Below are positions 54,199 through 64,000 of a DNA stretch of 64,000 bases, in pieces. The translations under genes were made by a program, and so were the position numbers. The stretch comes from an uncultured Sphingomonas sp. (GTDB lineage Bacteria > Pseudomonadota > Alphaproteobacteria > Sphingomonadales > Sphingomonadaceae). A model generated the notes under the pieces. That model was given only the letters and a program-made list of their open reading frames with translations. It did no database searches and was not told the origin of the DNA. Location of the stretch: contig CAJYLT010000005.1 in NCBI GenBank assembly GCA_913775795.1, forward strand, positions 1 to 64,000, written 5' to 3'. The first letter of the stretch is position 1; each line of letters begins with the position of its first letter.

Positions 54199-56511
54199 GT
54201 GAAGCTTTCGATTGCGCGCCGCACGGCGCTCCGTTCCGCCTGCGCGGGCCTCGCGCTGACCGTCGCCGCCACCGCCGCACAGGCACAGGACACCAGCCCT
54301 GCCGCCCCCGCCGCGCAGGCCGACGATTCGTCGCTCGGGGAAATCACCGTCACCGCCGAGCGCCGCACCGCGAACCTGCGCGACGTGCCGATCTCCGTCG
54401 GCGTGGTCGCTGGCAGCCAGCTGCGCGAGTTCCAGCAGGCAGGCGAGGACATTCTGGCGCTGTCGGGCCGCGTCCCCGGCCTCTATGGCGAAACCACGAC
54501 CGGCCGCATCTTCCCGCGCTTCTACATTCGCGGCCTCGGCAACATCGACTTCTATCTCGGCGCGTCGCAGCCCGTCTCGATCGTTCAGGACGACGTGGTG
54601 CTGGAGCATGTCGTGCTGAAATCGAACCCGGTGTTCGACGTGGCTCAGGTCGAGGTGCTGCGCGGGCCGCAGGGCTCGCTGTTCGGCCGCAACACGACCG
54701 CCGGCATCATCAAGTTCGACACGATCAAGCCCTCCAATGTCTTTACCGGCCGCGGTCAGGTGTCGGTCGGCGAATACGGCACGGTCAACGCCGATGTCGG
54801 TATCGGCGGGCCGATCGCGGGTGACAAGCTGTCGGCGCGCTTCTCGGCGCTCGTCCAGCACCGCGAAGACTGGGTCGACAACACCTATGCCGGCCCGAGC
54901 GACGATGGCACCCCGCGCCCGCTGAAGAAGGCGATGGGCGGCTTCGACGACCGCAACGTCCGCCTCCAGTTGCTGGCGACTCCGACCGAGGCGACGCGCT
55001 TCCTGCTGTCCGGCCATTATCGCGACTATAACGGCACCTCGACGCTGTTCCGCCGCGCCGCGCTGAAGCGTGGGTCGAACAACGTGTCGGGCGTCATTCG
55101 CGACGAGGTCCGCTACGACGAGGCGATGAACAACCCGCAGGCGTACGAGACCTATGGCGGCTCGTTCAACGCCAGCTTCGACTTCGGCGGCGTCACGCTG
55201 ACCTCGATCACCGCCTATGAGAGCGCGTCGGGCTACAGCCGCGGCGACACCGACGGCGGCGCGGCGTCGGACTATCCGGTGAACGGCGTGCGCAACGGCT
55301 TCGGCCAGAGCCAGGGCAACCTGCGCGACCTCGACCAGTGGACGCAGGAAGTGCGCCTCGCCGACGACAGCGGCCGGTTCAAGTGGCAGGTCGGCGGCCT
55401 GTATTTCGACAGCCGCGACACGACCGACTTCTACCAGCGCGGCTTCTTCGTCACGACCGCGGCGCGCAATCCCAACAACTGGGTGCGGCTGCGCAACGTC
55501 AACACGAGCTGGGCGGCGTTCGGCCAGGCGAGCTACGACGTGACCGATGCGCTGACGATCACCGCGGGCGGCCGCATCACCGAGGACAAGAAGCGCACGC
55601 GCCTTCTGAAGACCGCGAACACGGCGGCGAACGTCGTCACCTATCGCGGCCGGACCGACGTCGAACTCGACGCGACCGAGCCGAGCTGGGACCTGTCGGC
55701 GCTCTATCGCCTCGATGACGAAGTCAGCCTCTACGCCCGCGTCGCGCGCGGCTTCCGCGGGCCGACGATCCAGGGGCGCTCGGCGGTGTTCAATTCGGAC
55801 TTCACGACCGCCAATTCGGAGACGATCGTGTCGTGGGAAGCCGGCGCCAAGTCGAGCCTGCTCGACAATCGCCTGCGCCTCAATGCCACCGGCTTCTACT
55901 ACACGGTCAGCGACATCCAGCTGAACGGCAATGATTCGGACGGCAACGGCGTCCTTTTCAACGCCGACAAGGCCAAGGCGTACGGCGTCGAAGTGGAGGT
56001 GGATGCGCGTCCCGTGCGCAACCTGTCGCTGACCGCCGGCTTCAGCGCGCTGCACAGCGAGATCAAGGACGGCCGCGTCTATGCGCAGGTCTGCGCGCTC
56101 AACGGTCAGGTGGTGTGCAACGTCTATGACCCGACGATCCGGCGCAACGGCAACGTCTTTGCGCAGATCGACGGCAACCCGCTGCCCAACGCGCCCCGCT
56201 GGAACCTGAATCTCGCCGCGCGCTACGACATTCCGATGGATGGCGGCGATCGCTTCTTCGTGGCGACCGACTGGAACGTGCAGGGCTATACGAGCTTCGT
56301 GCTCTATCGCACCGACGAGTTCACCTCGAGCGGCAATTTCGAGGGCGGTCTGCGCGCTGGCTATGCGCTGTCCGGCGACACGCTGGAGTTCTCGGTCTTC
56401 GCGCGAAACATCACCAACGAGAAGAACCTGAAGGGCGTGATCGAGAACTACATGGCCGCGGTGGTCAACGAACCGCGCGTCATCGGCGTCTCGCTCTCCG
56501 GGCGTTTCTAA
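54199..56511 (+). CDS. TonB-dependent receptor
   Basis: GTG start with upstream AAAGGG; signal peptide; LGEITVTAERRTANLRDVPISVGVVAGSQLREFQQAGEDILALSGRVPGLYGETTTGRIFPRFYIRGLGN; VEVLRGPQGSLFGRNTTAGIIKFDTIKP. Confidence 0.94.
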   Translation: MKLSIARRTALRSACAGLALTVAATAAQAQDTSPAAPAAQADDSSLGEITVTAERRTANLRDVPISVGVVAGSQLREFQQAGEDILALSGRVPGLYGETTTGRIFPRFYIRGLGNIDFYLGASQPVSIVQDDVVLEHVVLKSNPVFDVAQVEVLRGPQGSLFGRNTTAGIIKFDTIKPSNVFTGRGQVSVGEYGTVNADVGIGGPIAGDKLSARFSALVQHREDWVDNTYAGPSDDGTPRPLKKAMGGFDDRNVRLQLLATPTEATRFLLSGHYRDYNGTSTLFRRAALKRGSNNVSGVIRDEVRYDEAMNNPQAYETYGGSFNASFDFGGVTLTSITAYESASGYSRGDTDGGAASDYPVNGVRNGFGQSQGNLRDLDQWTQEVRLADDSGRFKWQVGGLYFDSRDTTDFYQRGFFVTTAARNPNNWVRLRNVNTSWAAFGQASYDVTDALTITAGGRITEDKKRTRLLKTANTAANVVTYRGRTDVELDATEPSWDLSALYRLDDEVSLYARVARGFRGPTIQGRSAVFNSDFTTANSETIVSWEAGAKSSLLDNRLRLNATGFYYTVSDIQLNGNDSDGNGVLFNADKAKAYGVEVEVDARPVRNLSLTAGFSALHSEIKDGRVYAQVCALNGQVVCNVYDPTIRRNGNVFAQIDGNPLPNAPRWNLNLAARYDIPMDGGDRFFVATDWNVQGYTSFVLYRTDEFTSSGNFEGGLRAGYALSGDTLEFSVFARNITNEKNLKGVIENYMAAVVNEPRVIGVSLSGRF

Positions 56512-56535
56512 CGCCTTCGGGAACCAAGCTCACCC

Positions 56536-56566
56536 TCCCCGCATTCGTGGAACGTGGATGCGGGGA
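56536..56566. terminator. stem-loop after TonB receptor
   Basis: Perfect 9-bp inverted repeat TCCCCGCAT / ATGCGGGGA. Confidence 0.55.
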
Positions 56567-56724
56567 TCGGTGATGCGCTGGCGTATGCGGCGTTCGCGGC
56601 CCTGGGGGCTGCGGGCGCCGCAATCGTGCTGGGCGCGCTGTTCCGGCCGGTCAGGCGAAAGCCCGGCCCCCGCCGCCGAAGCCCCTTCCGTGCGTCCGCC
56701 GATATTCAACAAAGGCCCCAGCCC

Positions 56725-57375
56725 ATGTCCGACCCGACCCGCTCGATCGACCACGACGTTCTGGAGGCCGCGCGCGCCGATGCGCCCACCGGCCAGGCGC
56801 AACCCGCCGCCACGGGGGCGATCAACCGGTATCCGCTGCTCGCCAATCCGCACATCAAGCTCGCCGGCCCGGTCGACCATGCGATGTACGCCAGCTTCTG
56901 CGACCAGCTTTCCGCCGCCCCGCGCGACGGCGCGATCGTGATCGCCATCTCCACGCTGGGCGGCGATCCCGAAGTCGCGCGCCTGATGGGCGACGAAGTC
57001 CGCCTGCTGCACGAGGCGGAGGGCCGCGAGCTTCTGTTCCTGGGCAAGGTCGCGGTCTATTCGGCGGGTGCGACGTTCATGTCCGCCTTCCCCGTCGACA
57101 AGCGTTTCCTGACCCGCGGCACCCGGCTGATGCTGCACGAGCGGATCATGAACAAGACGGTGGAGGTGAGCGGCCCGCTCAAGACCTGCGTCGCGGTGCT
57201 CAAGGCGACGCTGCACGAGATCGAACATTCGATCGCGATCGAGGAAGAGGGATTCCGCCGGATCGTCGCGGGCAGCCGCGTCGATTTCGACGAACTCGTC
57301 CGCCGCGCCCCGGAAAACTGGTACATCGAAGCCGAGGAGGCGAAGGAAAAGGGCCTCGTCCTCGACGTGGTGTGA
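56725..57375 (+). CDS. ClpP-like (S14/SppA-superfamily) serine peptidase
   Basis: PHIKLAGPVDHAMYASFCDQLSAAPRDGAIVIAISTLGGDPEVARLMGDEVRLL; KVAVYSAGATFMSAFPVDKRFLTRGTRLMLHERIM. Upstream start at 56554 also possible. Confidence 0.83.
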   Translation: MSDPTRSIDHDVLEAARADAPTGQAQPAATGAINRYPLLANPHIKLAGPVDHAMYASFCDQLSAAPRDGAIVIAISTLGGDPEVARLMGDEVRLLHEAEGRELLFLGKVAVYSAGATFMSAFPVDKRFLTRGTRLMLHERIMNKTVEVSGPLKTCVAVLKATLHEIEHSIAIEEEGFRRIVAGSRVDFDELVRRAPENWYIEAEEAKEKGLVLDVV

Positions 57376-57382
57376 TGGCGCG

Positions 57383-57405
57383 GCCCCGGACGATCCGTCC
57401 GGGGC
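57383..57405. terminator. bidirectional stem-loop between convergent genes
   Basis: GCCCCGGACG-ATC-CGTCCGGGGC, perfect 10-bp stem. Confidence 0.7.
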
Positions 57406-57414
57406 ACCGATTCC

Positions 57415-58062
57415 TTACCGCGTCGTATTGTACCGCAGCTGGTCGTCGGTCAGTTGAAAGCCGACCAGTGCCTCGAACGTCGCGCGGGCGACGGCGGCGC
57501 GGACGCCCGGCGCGGTCAGCGGGTCGACCGCGGCGTCTTCCTCACCGGCCTTGCGCTTCTTGGTCAGCTGATCGCGGACTTCCTGCGGCAGGGTGGCGGC
57601 GCTCTTGGCGATCACGCTGGTCACGGTCGCCTGCGCCTGGCCGCGAAGCTGGCCGGCGGGGAAGCTGATCGTCACGTCGGCGACGCGCTTGGCGGTGACG
57701 GCAGTGCCGCCGCGCACGATCGCGATGAAATAGGGGAGCGTGACTGACCGCGCGGCGTCGGCGCGGGAACGGCGCGCCTGAACGTCGAAGGTGACCGTCG
57801 TGACGACGTCGTCGCCGCTCTCGCTGCACTGCGAGCGGAGGTTGGTGATGTTGGCCACCACGTCGATCGCGGCGGAATCGCGGCTGGCGGGCGGGTCGAA
57901 CAGCGTGATGTCGCCGGTATTAGCGGGCACGCCGACGATCGGACACGCGGTCCGCGTCGCCTGGATGCCGACGCCGCCGTCGACGCTGATCTCGCCATTG
58001 CGCGAGCAGCCGGCAAGCGCGGCGGCGACAGCGAGCGGTGCGGCAAGCCGGACGATCTTCAT
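57415..58062 (-). CDS. hypothetical lipoprotein
   Basis: MKIVRLAAPLAVAAALAGCSRNGEISVDGGVGIQATRTACPIVGVPANTGDITLFDP. Confidence 0.8.
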   Translation of the reverse strand: MKIVRLAAPLAVAAALAGCSRNGEISVDGGVGIQATRTACPIVGVPANTGDITLFDPPASRDSAAIDVVANITNLRSQCSESGDDVVTTVTFDVQARRSRADAARSVTLPYFIAIVRGGTAVTAKRVADVTISFPAGQLRGQAQATVTSVIAKSAATLPQEVRDQLTKKRKAGEEDAAVDPLTAPGVRAAVARATFEALVGFQLTDDQLRYNTTR

Positions 58063-58179
58063 TGGGGCGAACCCTTCCCATCTTCATACGCGAACGGGCC
58101 GCATCCCGGCCCGCCTCAAGCCGGATTGCCATAGGAACCGCCTTTCGGACAAGCAAGCAATCGCGTAGAGGCTGTAGCC

Positions 58180-59133
58180 ATGACCGATGCCCGAAAGCCG
58201 ACGCTCGACCTGCTCATCGCCGCCCCGCGCGGCTTCTGTGCCGGGGTCGACCGCGCGATCCGCATCGTCGAGCTGGCGATCGAGCGCTATGGCGCGCCGG
58301 TCTATGTCCGGCACGAGATCGTCCACAACAAGTATGTCGTCGATACGCTGAAGGCGCAGGGCGCGATCTTCGTCGAGGAACTGGACCAGGTGCCCGACGA
58401 CGTACCCGTCGTCTTTTCCGCGCACGGTGTGCCCAAGGCAGTACCCGCCAAGGCGGCGGAGCGCGGCCTTTCCTATCTCGACGCCACCTGCCCGCTCGTC
58501 TCCAAGGTCCATCGCCAGGCCGAGCGGCTGGTCGCGGCGGGCCGTCACATCATCTTCATCGGCCATGCCGGCCATCCCGAAGTCATCGGCACCTTCGGCC
58601 AGGTGCCCGAGGGAAACATGACGCTGGTCGAATCGGCCGATCAGGTCGCCGCGCTGGACGTGCCCGATCCCGAGAATCTCGCGTTCCTCACTCAGACCAC
58701 GCTGTCGGTCGAGGATACCGCCGCGGTCCTGTCGGCGCTGCGCGCGCGCTTCCCGAACATCGTCGCGCCGCACGCCGACGACATCTGCTACGCCACCACC
58801 AACCGCCAGACGGCGGTGAAGGCGATCGCCAGCAGCGTCGACCTGATGCTCGTCATCGGCGCGCCCAATTCGTCCAACTCGCTGCGGCTGGTCGAAGTGG
58901 CCGAGCGCGAGGGGACGGCGGCCAAGCTCATCCAGCGCGCCGACGAACTCGACTTCGCCTGGCTCGAGGGGATCGGCGCGCTCGGCATCACCGCCGGCGC
59001 TTCCGCGCCCGAGGTGCTGGTGCGCGAGGTCGTCGACCGCATTGCCGAGCGGTACGACGTGGTTGAGCGAGAGGTCGAGACGACGCGTGAGACGATCGCC
59101 TTCAAGCTGCCACGCGGGCTGGAAGCGGCTTGA
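58180..59133 (+). CDS. ispH: 4-hydroxy-3-methylbut-2-enyl diphosphate reductase
   Basis: [91 protein letters not shown]. Confidence 0.98.
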   Translation: MTDARKPTLDLLIAAPRGFCAGVDRAIRIVELAIERYGAPVYVRHEIVHNKYVVDTLKAQGAIFVEELDQVPDDVPVVFSAHGVPKAVPAKAAERGLSYLDATCPLVSKVHRQAERLVAAGRHIIFIGHAGHPEVIGTFGQVPEGNMTLVESADQVAALDVPDPENLAFLTQTTLSVEDTAAVLSALRARFPNIVAPHADDICYATTNRQTAVKAIASSVDLMLVIGAPNSSNSLRLVEVAEREGTAAKLIQRADELDFAWLEGIGALGITAGASAPEVLVREVVDRIAERYDVVEREVETTRETIAFKLPRGLEAA

Positions 59134-59189
59134 CCGCGCGGGCCTGAGGCTGTCCTAGGGCGGTCCACCCGCACGCGAACGGATCGCCG

Positions 59190-60155
59190 ATGGCCGTCTA
59201 TACCCAGGTTTCCGCCGAGCTTTTGGCCGACTTCCTCACGCGCTTCGACGTGGGCGACCTCGTGTCCGCCAAGGGCATCGCCGAGGGGGTGGAGAACTCC
59301 AACTACCTCGTCGAGACGACGCAGGACCGCTTCATCCTGACGCTGTACGAAAAGCGCGTGTCGGCGGGCGACCTGCCCTATTTCCTGTCGCTGCTCGACC
59401 ATCTGGCGGCCAAGGGCCTGCCCGTGCCGCCGGCGATCAAGGATCGTGACGGCAATGCGATCCACGAGCTCGCCGGCCGTCCCGCCTGCCTCATCCGCTT
59501 CCTGCCCGGCGTGTCGCTCTCGCACCCGACCCCGGCACAGGCGCTGGCCGCGGGCGAGGCGATGGGCGCGATGCACCGCGCGGTCGCCGATTTCGGCGGC
59601 GAGCGCGCGAATTCGATGGGCATCGTCACGTGGCAGCCGCTGCTCGACCGCTGCGGCGAGAGCCTCGACGGGATCGCGCCGGGCCTGCACCGCGACATCG
59701 CTTTCGCGCTCGGCGACCTGATGGCGACGTGGCCGGCGGGGCTCGATACCTGTGCGATCCACGCCGACCTGTTTCCCGACAATGTGCTGATGCTCGGCGA
59801 CCGGGTGACGGGGCTGATCGATTTCTATTTCGCGTGCACTGACCTGCGCCTCTACGACCTCGCCGTCATGCATGCCGCCTGGAGCTTCGACGCGACCGGC
59901 CGCGATTTCGACGTGGCGGTGGGCGATGCGCTTATCGAGGGGTATGCCAAACATTACCCGCTGACCGACGAGGAACGCGCGGCGTTCTCCGACCTAGCCG
60001 CCGGTGCCTGCATCCGCTTCACGCTGTCGCGCGCGTGGGACTGGCTCAACACCCCTGCCGACGCGCTGGTGACGCGCAAGGATCCGCTCGCCTTCTGGCG
60101 GCGGCTGCGCGTCTATGATCCCGACCTCGCCTCGAAACTGAAGACGCTTTCATGA
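59190..60155 (+). CDS. thrB: homoserine kinase type II
   Basis: [96 protein letters not shown]. Confidence 0.95.
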   Translation: MAVYTQVSAELLADFLTRFDVGDLVSAKGIAEGVENSNYLVETTQDRFILTLYEKRVSAGDLPYFLSLLDHLAAKGLPVPPAIKDRDGNAIHELAGRPACLIRFLPGVSLSHPTPAQALAAGEAMGAMHRAVADFGGERANSMGIVTWQPLLDRCGESLDGIAPGLHRDIAFALGDLMATWPAGLDTCAIHADLFPDNVLMLGDRVTGLIDFYFACTDLRLYDLAVMHAAWSFDATGRDFDVAVGDALIEGYAKHYPLTDEERAAFSDLAAGACIRFTLSRAWDWLNTPADALVTRKDPLAFWRRLRVYDPDLASKLKTLS

Positions 60156-60601
60156 CCGAACTCCCGCATGTCGAGATCGCCACGGACGGCGCGTGCAAGG
60201 GCAATCCCGGCCCCGGCGGCTGGGGCGCCCTCATCCGCCACGGCACGCGCGAAAAGGAGCTGTCGGGCGGCGAGCCGCTGACGACCAACAACCGCATGGA
60301 ACTGATGGCGGCGATCCAGGGGCTCAATGCGCTGAAGAAGCCGTGCCGCGTGACGCTGTCCACCGACAGCCGCTACGTCATGGACGGGCTGACCAAATGG
60401 GTAAAAGGCTGGCTGAAGAACGGCTGGAAGACCGCGGACAGGAAGCCGGTCAAGAACGCCGAACTGTGGCAGGCGCTGATCGCCGCCGCCGAACCGCACC
60501 GCGTCGAGTGGAAATGGGTCAAGGGCCATGCCGGTCACCCCGACAACGAGCGCGCCGACAAGCTCGCCAGCGACGCCGCACTGGCGGTGGCGAAGCGCTA
60601 A
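60152..60601 (+). CDS. rnhA: ribonuclease HI
   Basis: [103 protein letters not shown]. Confidence 0.98.
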   Translation: MTELPHVEIATDGACKGNPGPGGWGALIRHGTREKELSGGEPLTTNNRMELMAAIQGLNALKKPCRVTLSTDSRYVMDGLTKWVKGWLKNGWKTADRKPVKNAELWQALIAAAEPHRVEWKWVKGHAGHPDNERADKLASDAALAVAKR

Positions 60602-61956
60602 AGCCCCTCGCCGCCCACCCAGTGTGCGTTGGCGAGCGTGCGGGCCAGATTCCAGGCCTGAACGCGGATGTCGGGCACCGCGACGACTTCCCACCACGCG
60701 CCGCGCGTCATCGGGCCGATGGCGTAGAGCCGGTCGGCGGGGCGCCCATCCGCGCCGATCACGCGCGTGTCCGCCGCCACGTCGATGCCGAGCCGCGCCG
60801 CATCGGGCCGGATCGCGCCCGCCGCCATCAACTGGCGCAGCAGCGGATCGGCCGCGCGTTTCAGGTCGCCCTGCGGTCCGGTGCAGTTGACGATCCGGCG
60901 GAAGCGCGCGGTGGTTGGCGTGTCGGCTCCGCGCGGCCGCCACTCGACGGTTCCGCCTTCGCCCTCGGGCCGGATCGCGGCAAGCTTGCCCGCCTGGAAG
61001 CTCAACCGCCCCTCGGCTACCATCGCATCGATCCGCGCAGCGATCTGCGGCGCGAGGCGGTGGCGATGCACGTCCCAAAAGGGCCGCAGGTGCCGGAGGA
61101 ACCGCTGCCGCGTGGCAAGGTCCGCGCCCGACCACATGAGCTGCGTCACCGGCCGCAGCGCGTCGACCGCAGCGCGCCACTCGCCCGTCGCCGCCACCTG
61201 CTCGCGCACCGCGTGGACAAGGGCTGGTAGCGTCCGCGCCGGCTTCTCGTCGGCGGGCGGCGCCTTTGCCTGCCCCTCGACATGCGCGCGGGGGACCAGG
61301 CCGCGGCGCGACATGGCGACGATCCGCCCGCGAAACCCCTGCCGGTCGAGCAGCAACGCCGCGTCGATCGCGGTAAGGCCGGTGCCGAGCAGCAACACTG
61401 CATCGTCCGCGTCCAGCCCCTCGCCGATATCCGCCGCCCAGGGATCGTCGCAGTAGAGGTCTCGCGGCAGCGCATCGGCGTCGATCCCCGGCGGTGCGTG
61501 CGGCGGCAGGTTGCCGACCGCGAGCACCGCGCGGTCGAACAGACGCTCGGCCCCCTCAATCACGGCTCGCACGCTGCCATTCGCCTCGACCGCCGACACG
61601 TCGCCTGTCTCCACCACCAGCCGGTCGCCTGCCCCCGCGCACGCTTCGGCCAGCAGTGCATTGAGGTAACGCCCATAGGTCGTCCGCCGCACGAACGACG
61701 TCGGCCCGCCCTCCCCCTCGGTCGCCAGCCAGCGCACGAAATGGTCGGGATCGTCGGGCAGCGCGCTCATGTTCGACGCGCGCACGTTGAGCAGATGACT
61801 GTCGTCCGCCGCCGAATAGGCGACGCCGCGCGCGACCTGGTTGGCGCGTCGCTCGACCAGCGTCACGCGCGGGCCGTCGTGGCGCAGCAGATTGATGGCG
61901 AGCAGCGTCCCCGAAAAGCCGCCGCCGACGACGAGCACATGCTCCCGCATCGACAT
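60598..61956 (-). CDS. FAD/NAD(P)-binding protein
   Basis: [77 protein letters not shown]. Confidence 0.92.
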   Translation of the reverse strand: MSMREHVLVVGGGFSGTLLAINLLRHDGPRVTLVERRANQVARGVAYSAADDSHLLNVRASNMSALPDDPDHFVRWLATEGEGGPTSFVRRTTYGRYLNALLAEACAGAGDRLVVETGDVSAVEANGSVRAVIEGAERLFDRAVLAVGNLPPHAPPGIDADALPRDLYCDDPWAADIGEGLDADDAVLLLGTGLTAIDAALLLDRQGFRGRIVAMSRRGLVPRAHVEGQAKAPPADEKPARTLPALVHAVREQVAATGEWRAAVDALRPVTQLMWSGADLATRQRFLRHLRPFWDVHRHRLAPQIAARIDAMVAEGRLSFQAGKLAAIRPEGEGGTVEWRPRGADTPTTARFRRIVNCTGPQGDLKRAADPLLRQLMAAGAIRPDAARLGIDVAADTRVIGADGRPADRLYAIGPMTRGAWWEVVAVPDIRVQAWNLARTLANAHWVGGEGL

Positions 61957-61964
61957 GAACCCGC

Positions 61965-62213
61965 TCAGATTTCGTATTCGGGCAGCCAGGCGGTCTCGCG
62001 CGCCGGCGCGGGCTGGCGCGCGGCGAGCTCGGCGTGGAGCGACTTGACCGTCTTGCTCGCGGTCCGCTCGCACAGTGCGGGGACGAGGCCGTGGATCACC
62101 GCCGCCCCGCCCGCCGCGAGCAGCCGCCCGCCGAAGCGGAAAGCGACCCCCATATGCTCGACATAGCTTTCGCCCACCGATGTGGGATGACGAAGGAAGA
62201 GGCGGTCGATCAT
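61965..62213 (-). CDS. DUF6356 family protein
   Basis: MIDRLFLRHPTSVGESYVEHMGVAFRFGGRLLAAGGAAVIHGLVPALCERTASKTVKSLHAEL. Confidence 0.8.
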   Translation of the reverse strand: MIDRLFLRHPTSVGESYVEHMGVAFRFGGRLLAAGGAAVIHGLVPALCERTASKTVKSLHAELAARQPAPARETAWLPEYEI

Positions 62214-62253
62214 GCCCGCGACCCTATCGTCGCGTGCGGACGACCGCCACCCT

Positions 62254-62430
62254 TCACTCGGGTTCTTCGACCGGCGCATCCGGGCCGTTCTTCAGGACGG
62301 AGGCGATGGCGTTGCGCGCGCTTGCCTTCGACGAATAGCCTTCGGTCCAGAAGATCGTCTCGCTGTTGTGCTTGAACTTGGCGACATACTCGCCGGCCTT
62401 GTTCCGCTCGATCACGAACTTATGCGCCAT
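62254..62430 (-). CDS. YegP/DUF1508 family protein
   Basis: MAHKFVIERNKAGEYVAKFKHNSETIFWTEGYSSKASARNAIASVLKNGPDAPVEEPE. Confidence 0.85.
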   Translation of the reverse strand: MAHKFVIERNKAGEYVAKFKHNSETIFWTEGYSSKASARNAIASVLKNGPDAPVEEPE

Positions 62431-62479
62431 CTTATCCTCCAAGGATTGAAGCGAATCGCAGCCTAGCGCGACAGCCCGG

Positions 62480-63589
62480 TCAGCGGAAGCGGTCGGGGGC
62501 GTAGCGTGCCGGATCGACGCCGGAGAGCCAGTCGGGCGCCGCCGCGCCGGTCAGCAGCGACGCGGCAAGCGCCGCGGCGGCGGGAGCGGTCTGGATGCCG
62601 AAGCCCCCCTGCCCCGCGAACCAGAAGAAGCCCTCGGCCGCGGGATCGAAGCCATAGACGGGCAGCCGGTCGGGCGCGAAGCTGCGCAGCCCCGCCCAGC
62701 GGCGCTCAACCGCCTCGACCCGCCAGTCCACTGCCCCCTCGAACCGGTCGATCGCGACCGCCACGTCCAGTTCCTCGGGCGCTACGTCGCGGGGCACGTC
62801 GGGGATCTCGTCGTGCGGCGACAGCCAGACGCGCCCGCCGGCCTCGGGCTTGAAGTAGAAGCGGTCGGCGCCGTCGCGCACCAGCGGCAGGTCGGCGGCC
62901 ATGCCGGGATCGGTGCGAAGCTGCACCATCGTCCGGCGCAGCGGCGCGATGCCGATCGGGGCCACCCCCGCCGCCTCGGCAACGCGATCCGCCCAGGCAC
63001 CACCCGCATCGACGAGCACCCCCGCCGCGAAATCGCCCGCGCGCGTGCGGATCGCCCAGCCGTCGCCCTCGCGCGCCGCGCGCTCCAGCGCCGCACCCGT
63101 GACGATCGTCACCCCCCGCCGCCGGGCCAGCGCCAGATGAGCGCCGTGCAGTCGCCCCACGTCGATATCCATGCAGGTGGGCTCATAGACCGCCTGCACC
63201 CAGTCGGGCCGCAGCCCTGGCAGCATGGCATGCGGATCGACACGCTCCAGGGCGACGCCGGTATCGGCGAACTCGGCAATGAACGCATCGAGGGCAGCGG
63301 TGTCGCCCTCCCGCCCGATGAACAGCTCGCCGCGCGGCTTGAGAAAGCTCTCGCCGCCCAGTGCCTCGGGCGGGTCGGTCAGGATCGGCCCCGACGCAGT
63401 CGTCAGCGGCTGGACGCCCGGCCCGCCATAGGTTTCGGACCAAAACGCCGCCGACCGGCCGGTGGCGTGATAGCCGGGCTGATCCTCTGCCTCAAGCAGC
63501 AGGACGCGGGCATGTGCCGCCGCCTCTGCCGCCAGGCTCGCGCCGGCAATGCCGCCGCCGACCACGGCAATGTCATACGCTGAAATCAA
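62480..63589 (-). CDS. FAD-dependent oxidoreductase (DAO family)
   Basis: YDIAVVGGGIAGASLAAEAAAHARVLLLEAEDQPGYHATGRSAAFWSETYGGPGV; ERRWAGLRSFAPDRLPVYGFDPAAEGFFWFAGQGGFGIQTAPAAAALAASLL. Confidence 0.93.
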   Translation of the reverse strand: MISAYDIAVVGGGIAGASLAAEAAAHARVLLLEAEDQPGYHATGRSAAFWSETYGGPGVQPLTTASGPILTDPPEALGGESFLKPRGELFIGREGDTAALDAFIAEFADTGVALERVDPHAMLPGLRPDWVQAVYEPTCMDIDVGRLHGAHLALARRRGVTIVTGAALERAAREGDGWAIRTRAGDFAAGVLVDAGGAWADRVAEAAGVAPIGIAPLRRTMVQLRTDPGMAADLPLVRDGADRFYFKPEAGGRVWLSPHDEIPDVPRDVAPEELDVAVAIDRFEGAVDWRVEAVERRWAGLRSFAPDRLPVYGFDPAAEGFFWFAGQGGFGIQTAPAAAALAASLLTGAAAPDWLSGVDPARYAPDRFR

Positions 63590-64000
63590 CGAGGGGCCTT
63601 TTCGTCGAGGAAGCCGTCGATCGCCGCCAGCGCACGGTCGCGCACCGGATCGGCCTCGCGCAGGAGCTCGTGCGCCGCCTCCAGCCCGAAGGCAAGCGTG
63701 CGCGCATCGGGCAGGCGTGCGATCAGCGCCTTGGCCGCCTTCGCATCGACCAGCCCGTCTGCCTCCGCGATCAGGCCGAGGACCGGTACCCGCATTGCGC
63801 CGACGCGCACATCCTCGCGCAGCATCCGCGTCTCGGCAAAGGCGTCGGCGACCCAGGCCCAGCTCGGCGGGCCGGTCATCAGCCTCGGGTCAGCCTGCTG
63901 CCAGTAGATCTCGTCTGCATAGCGGTCGGGATCGTGGGTCAGCAGGCTCTCGCGCGTCTCGGTCGTCGCGGGGCGCTCGTTGCCCTTCCATGCAGGGCGC
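63586..64000 (-). CDS. alpha/beta hydrolase (lysophospholipase-like), C-terminal part; N-terminus beyond window
   Basis: MRVPVLGLIAEADGLVDAKAAKALIARLPDARTLAFGLEAAHELLREADPVRDRALAAIDGFLDEKAP; the open frame continues to the window edge. Confidence 0.8.
   Translation of the reverse strand, partial: RPAWKGNERPATTETRESLLTHDPDRYADEIYWQQADPRLMTGPPSWAWVADAFAETRMLREDVRVGAMRVPVLGLIAEADGLVDAKAAKALIARLPDARTLAFGLEAAHELLREADPVRDRALAAIDGFLDEKAPR

Noticed and set aside
54079-56055. 658-aa antisense ORF over the second TonB receptor
   Set aside because: Low-complexity RAVD-rich translation; the plus-strand receptor has signal peptide, plug and barrel features.
1-64000. CRISPR array, transposon, integron or genomic island
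   Set aside because: No regularly spaced repeats, transposase/integrase ORFs or insertion-type flanking repeats were found; the single tRNA has no adjacent integrase.

Overview
This is a high-GC alphaproteobacterial chromosomal segment, most likely Sphingomonas or a close relative (judged from protein content and gene order; no search was run). I saw no rRNA, CRISPR array, transposase, integrase or prophage. There is one tRNA (tRNA-Tyr, GTA anticodon, minus strand). Recognisable blocks are: a partial class I fumarase; a PAS-GGDEF-EAL-PilZ protein; rpmB; phbB; hemH; an orphan molybdenum hydroxylase large subunit; rlmB; a maltose/alpha-glucan utilisation cluster (esterase, two GH13 enzymes, TonB receptor, LacI regulator, MFS transporter; about 19.7-29.8 kb); the conserved ctpA-envC-rlmH-rsfS-nadD-proA run; sdhCDA without an adjacent sdhB; and ispH-thrB-rnhA. 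The strongest candidate for an under-described system is a co-directional run at 29844-36854. It encodes an SPFH/SHOCT protein, two zinc-ribbon DUF4178 proteins, a 53-aa membrane peptide, a DUF350 protein, a membrane-fused spermidine synthase-like protein, a Tat-signal FAD amine-oxidase-like protein and an AdoMet decarboxylase. It looks like a membrane-associated polyamine or aminopropyl modification/stress system. Directly convergent to it lies a predicted DNA-repair set: a DUF4130-UdgX fusion, a hemerythrin-like protein and a radical SAM protein. Several structured intergenic elements are also reported. Protein family calls come from reading the translations only, and start codons are my choices.
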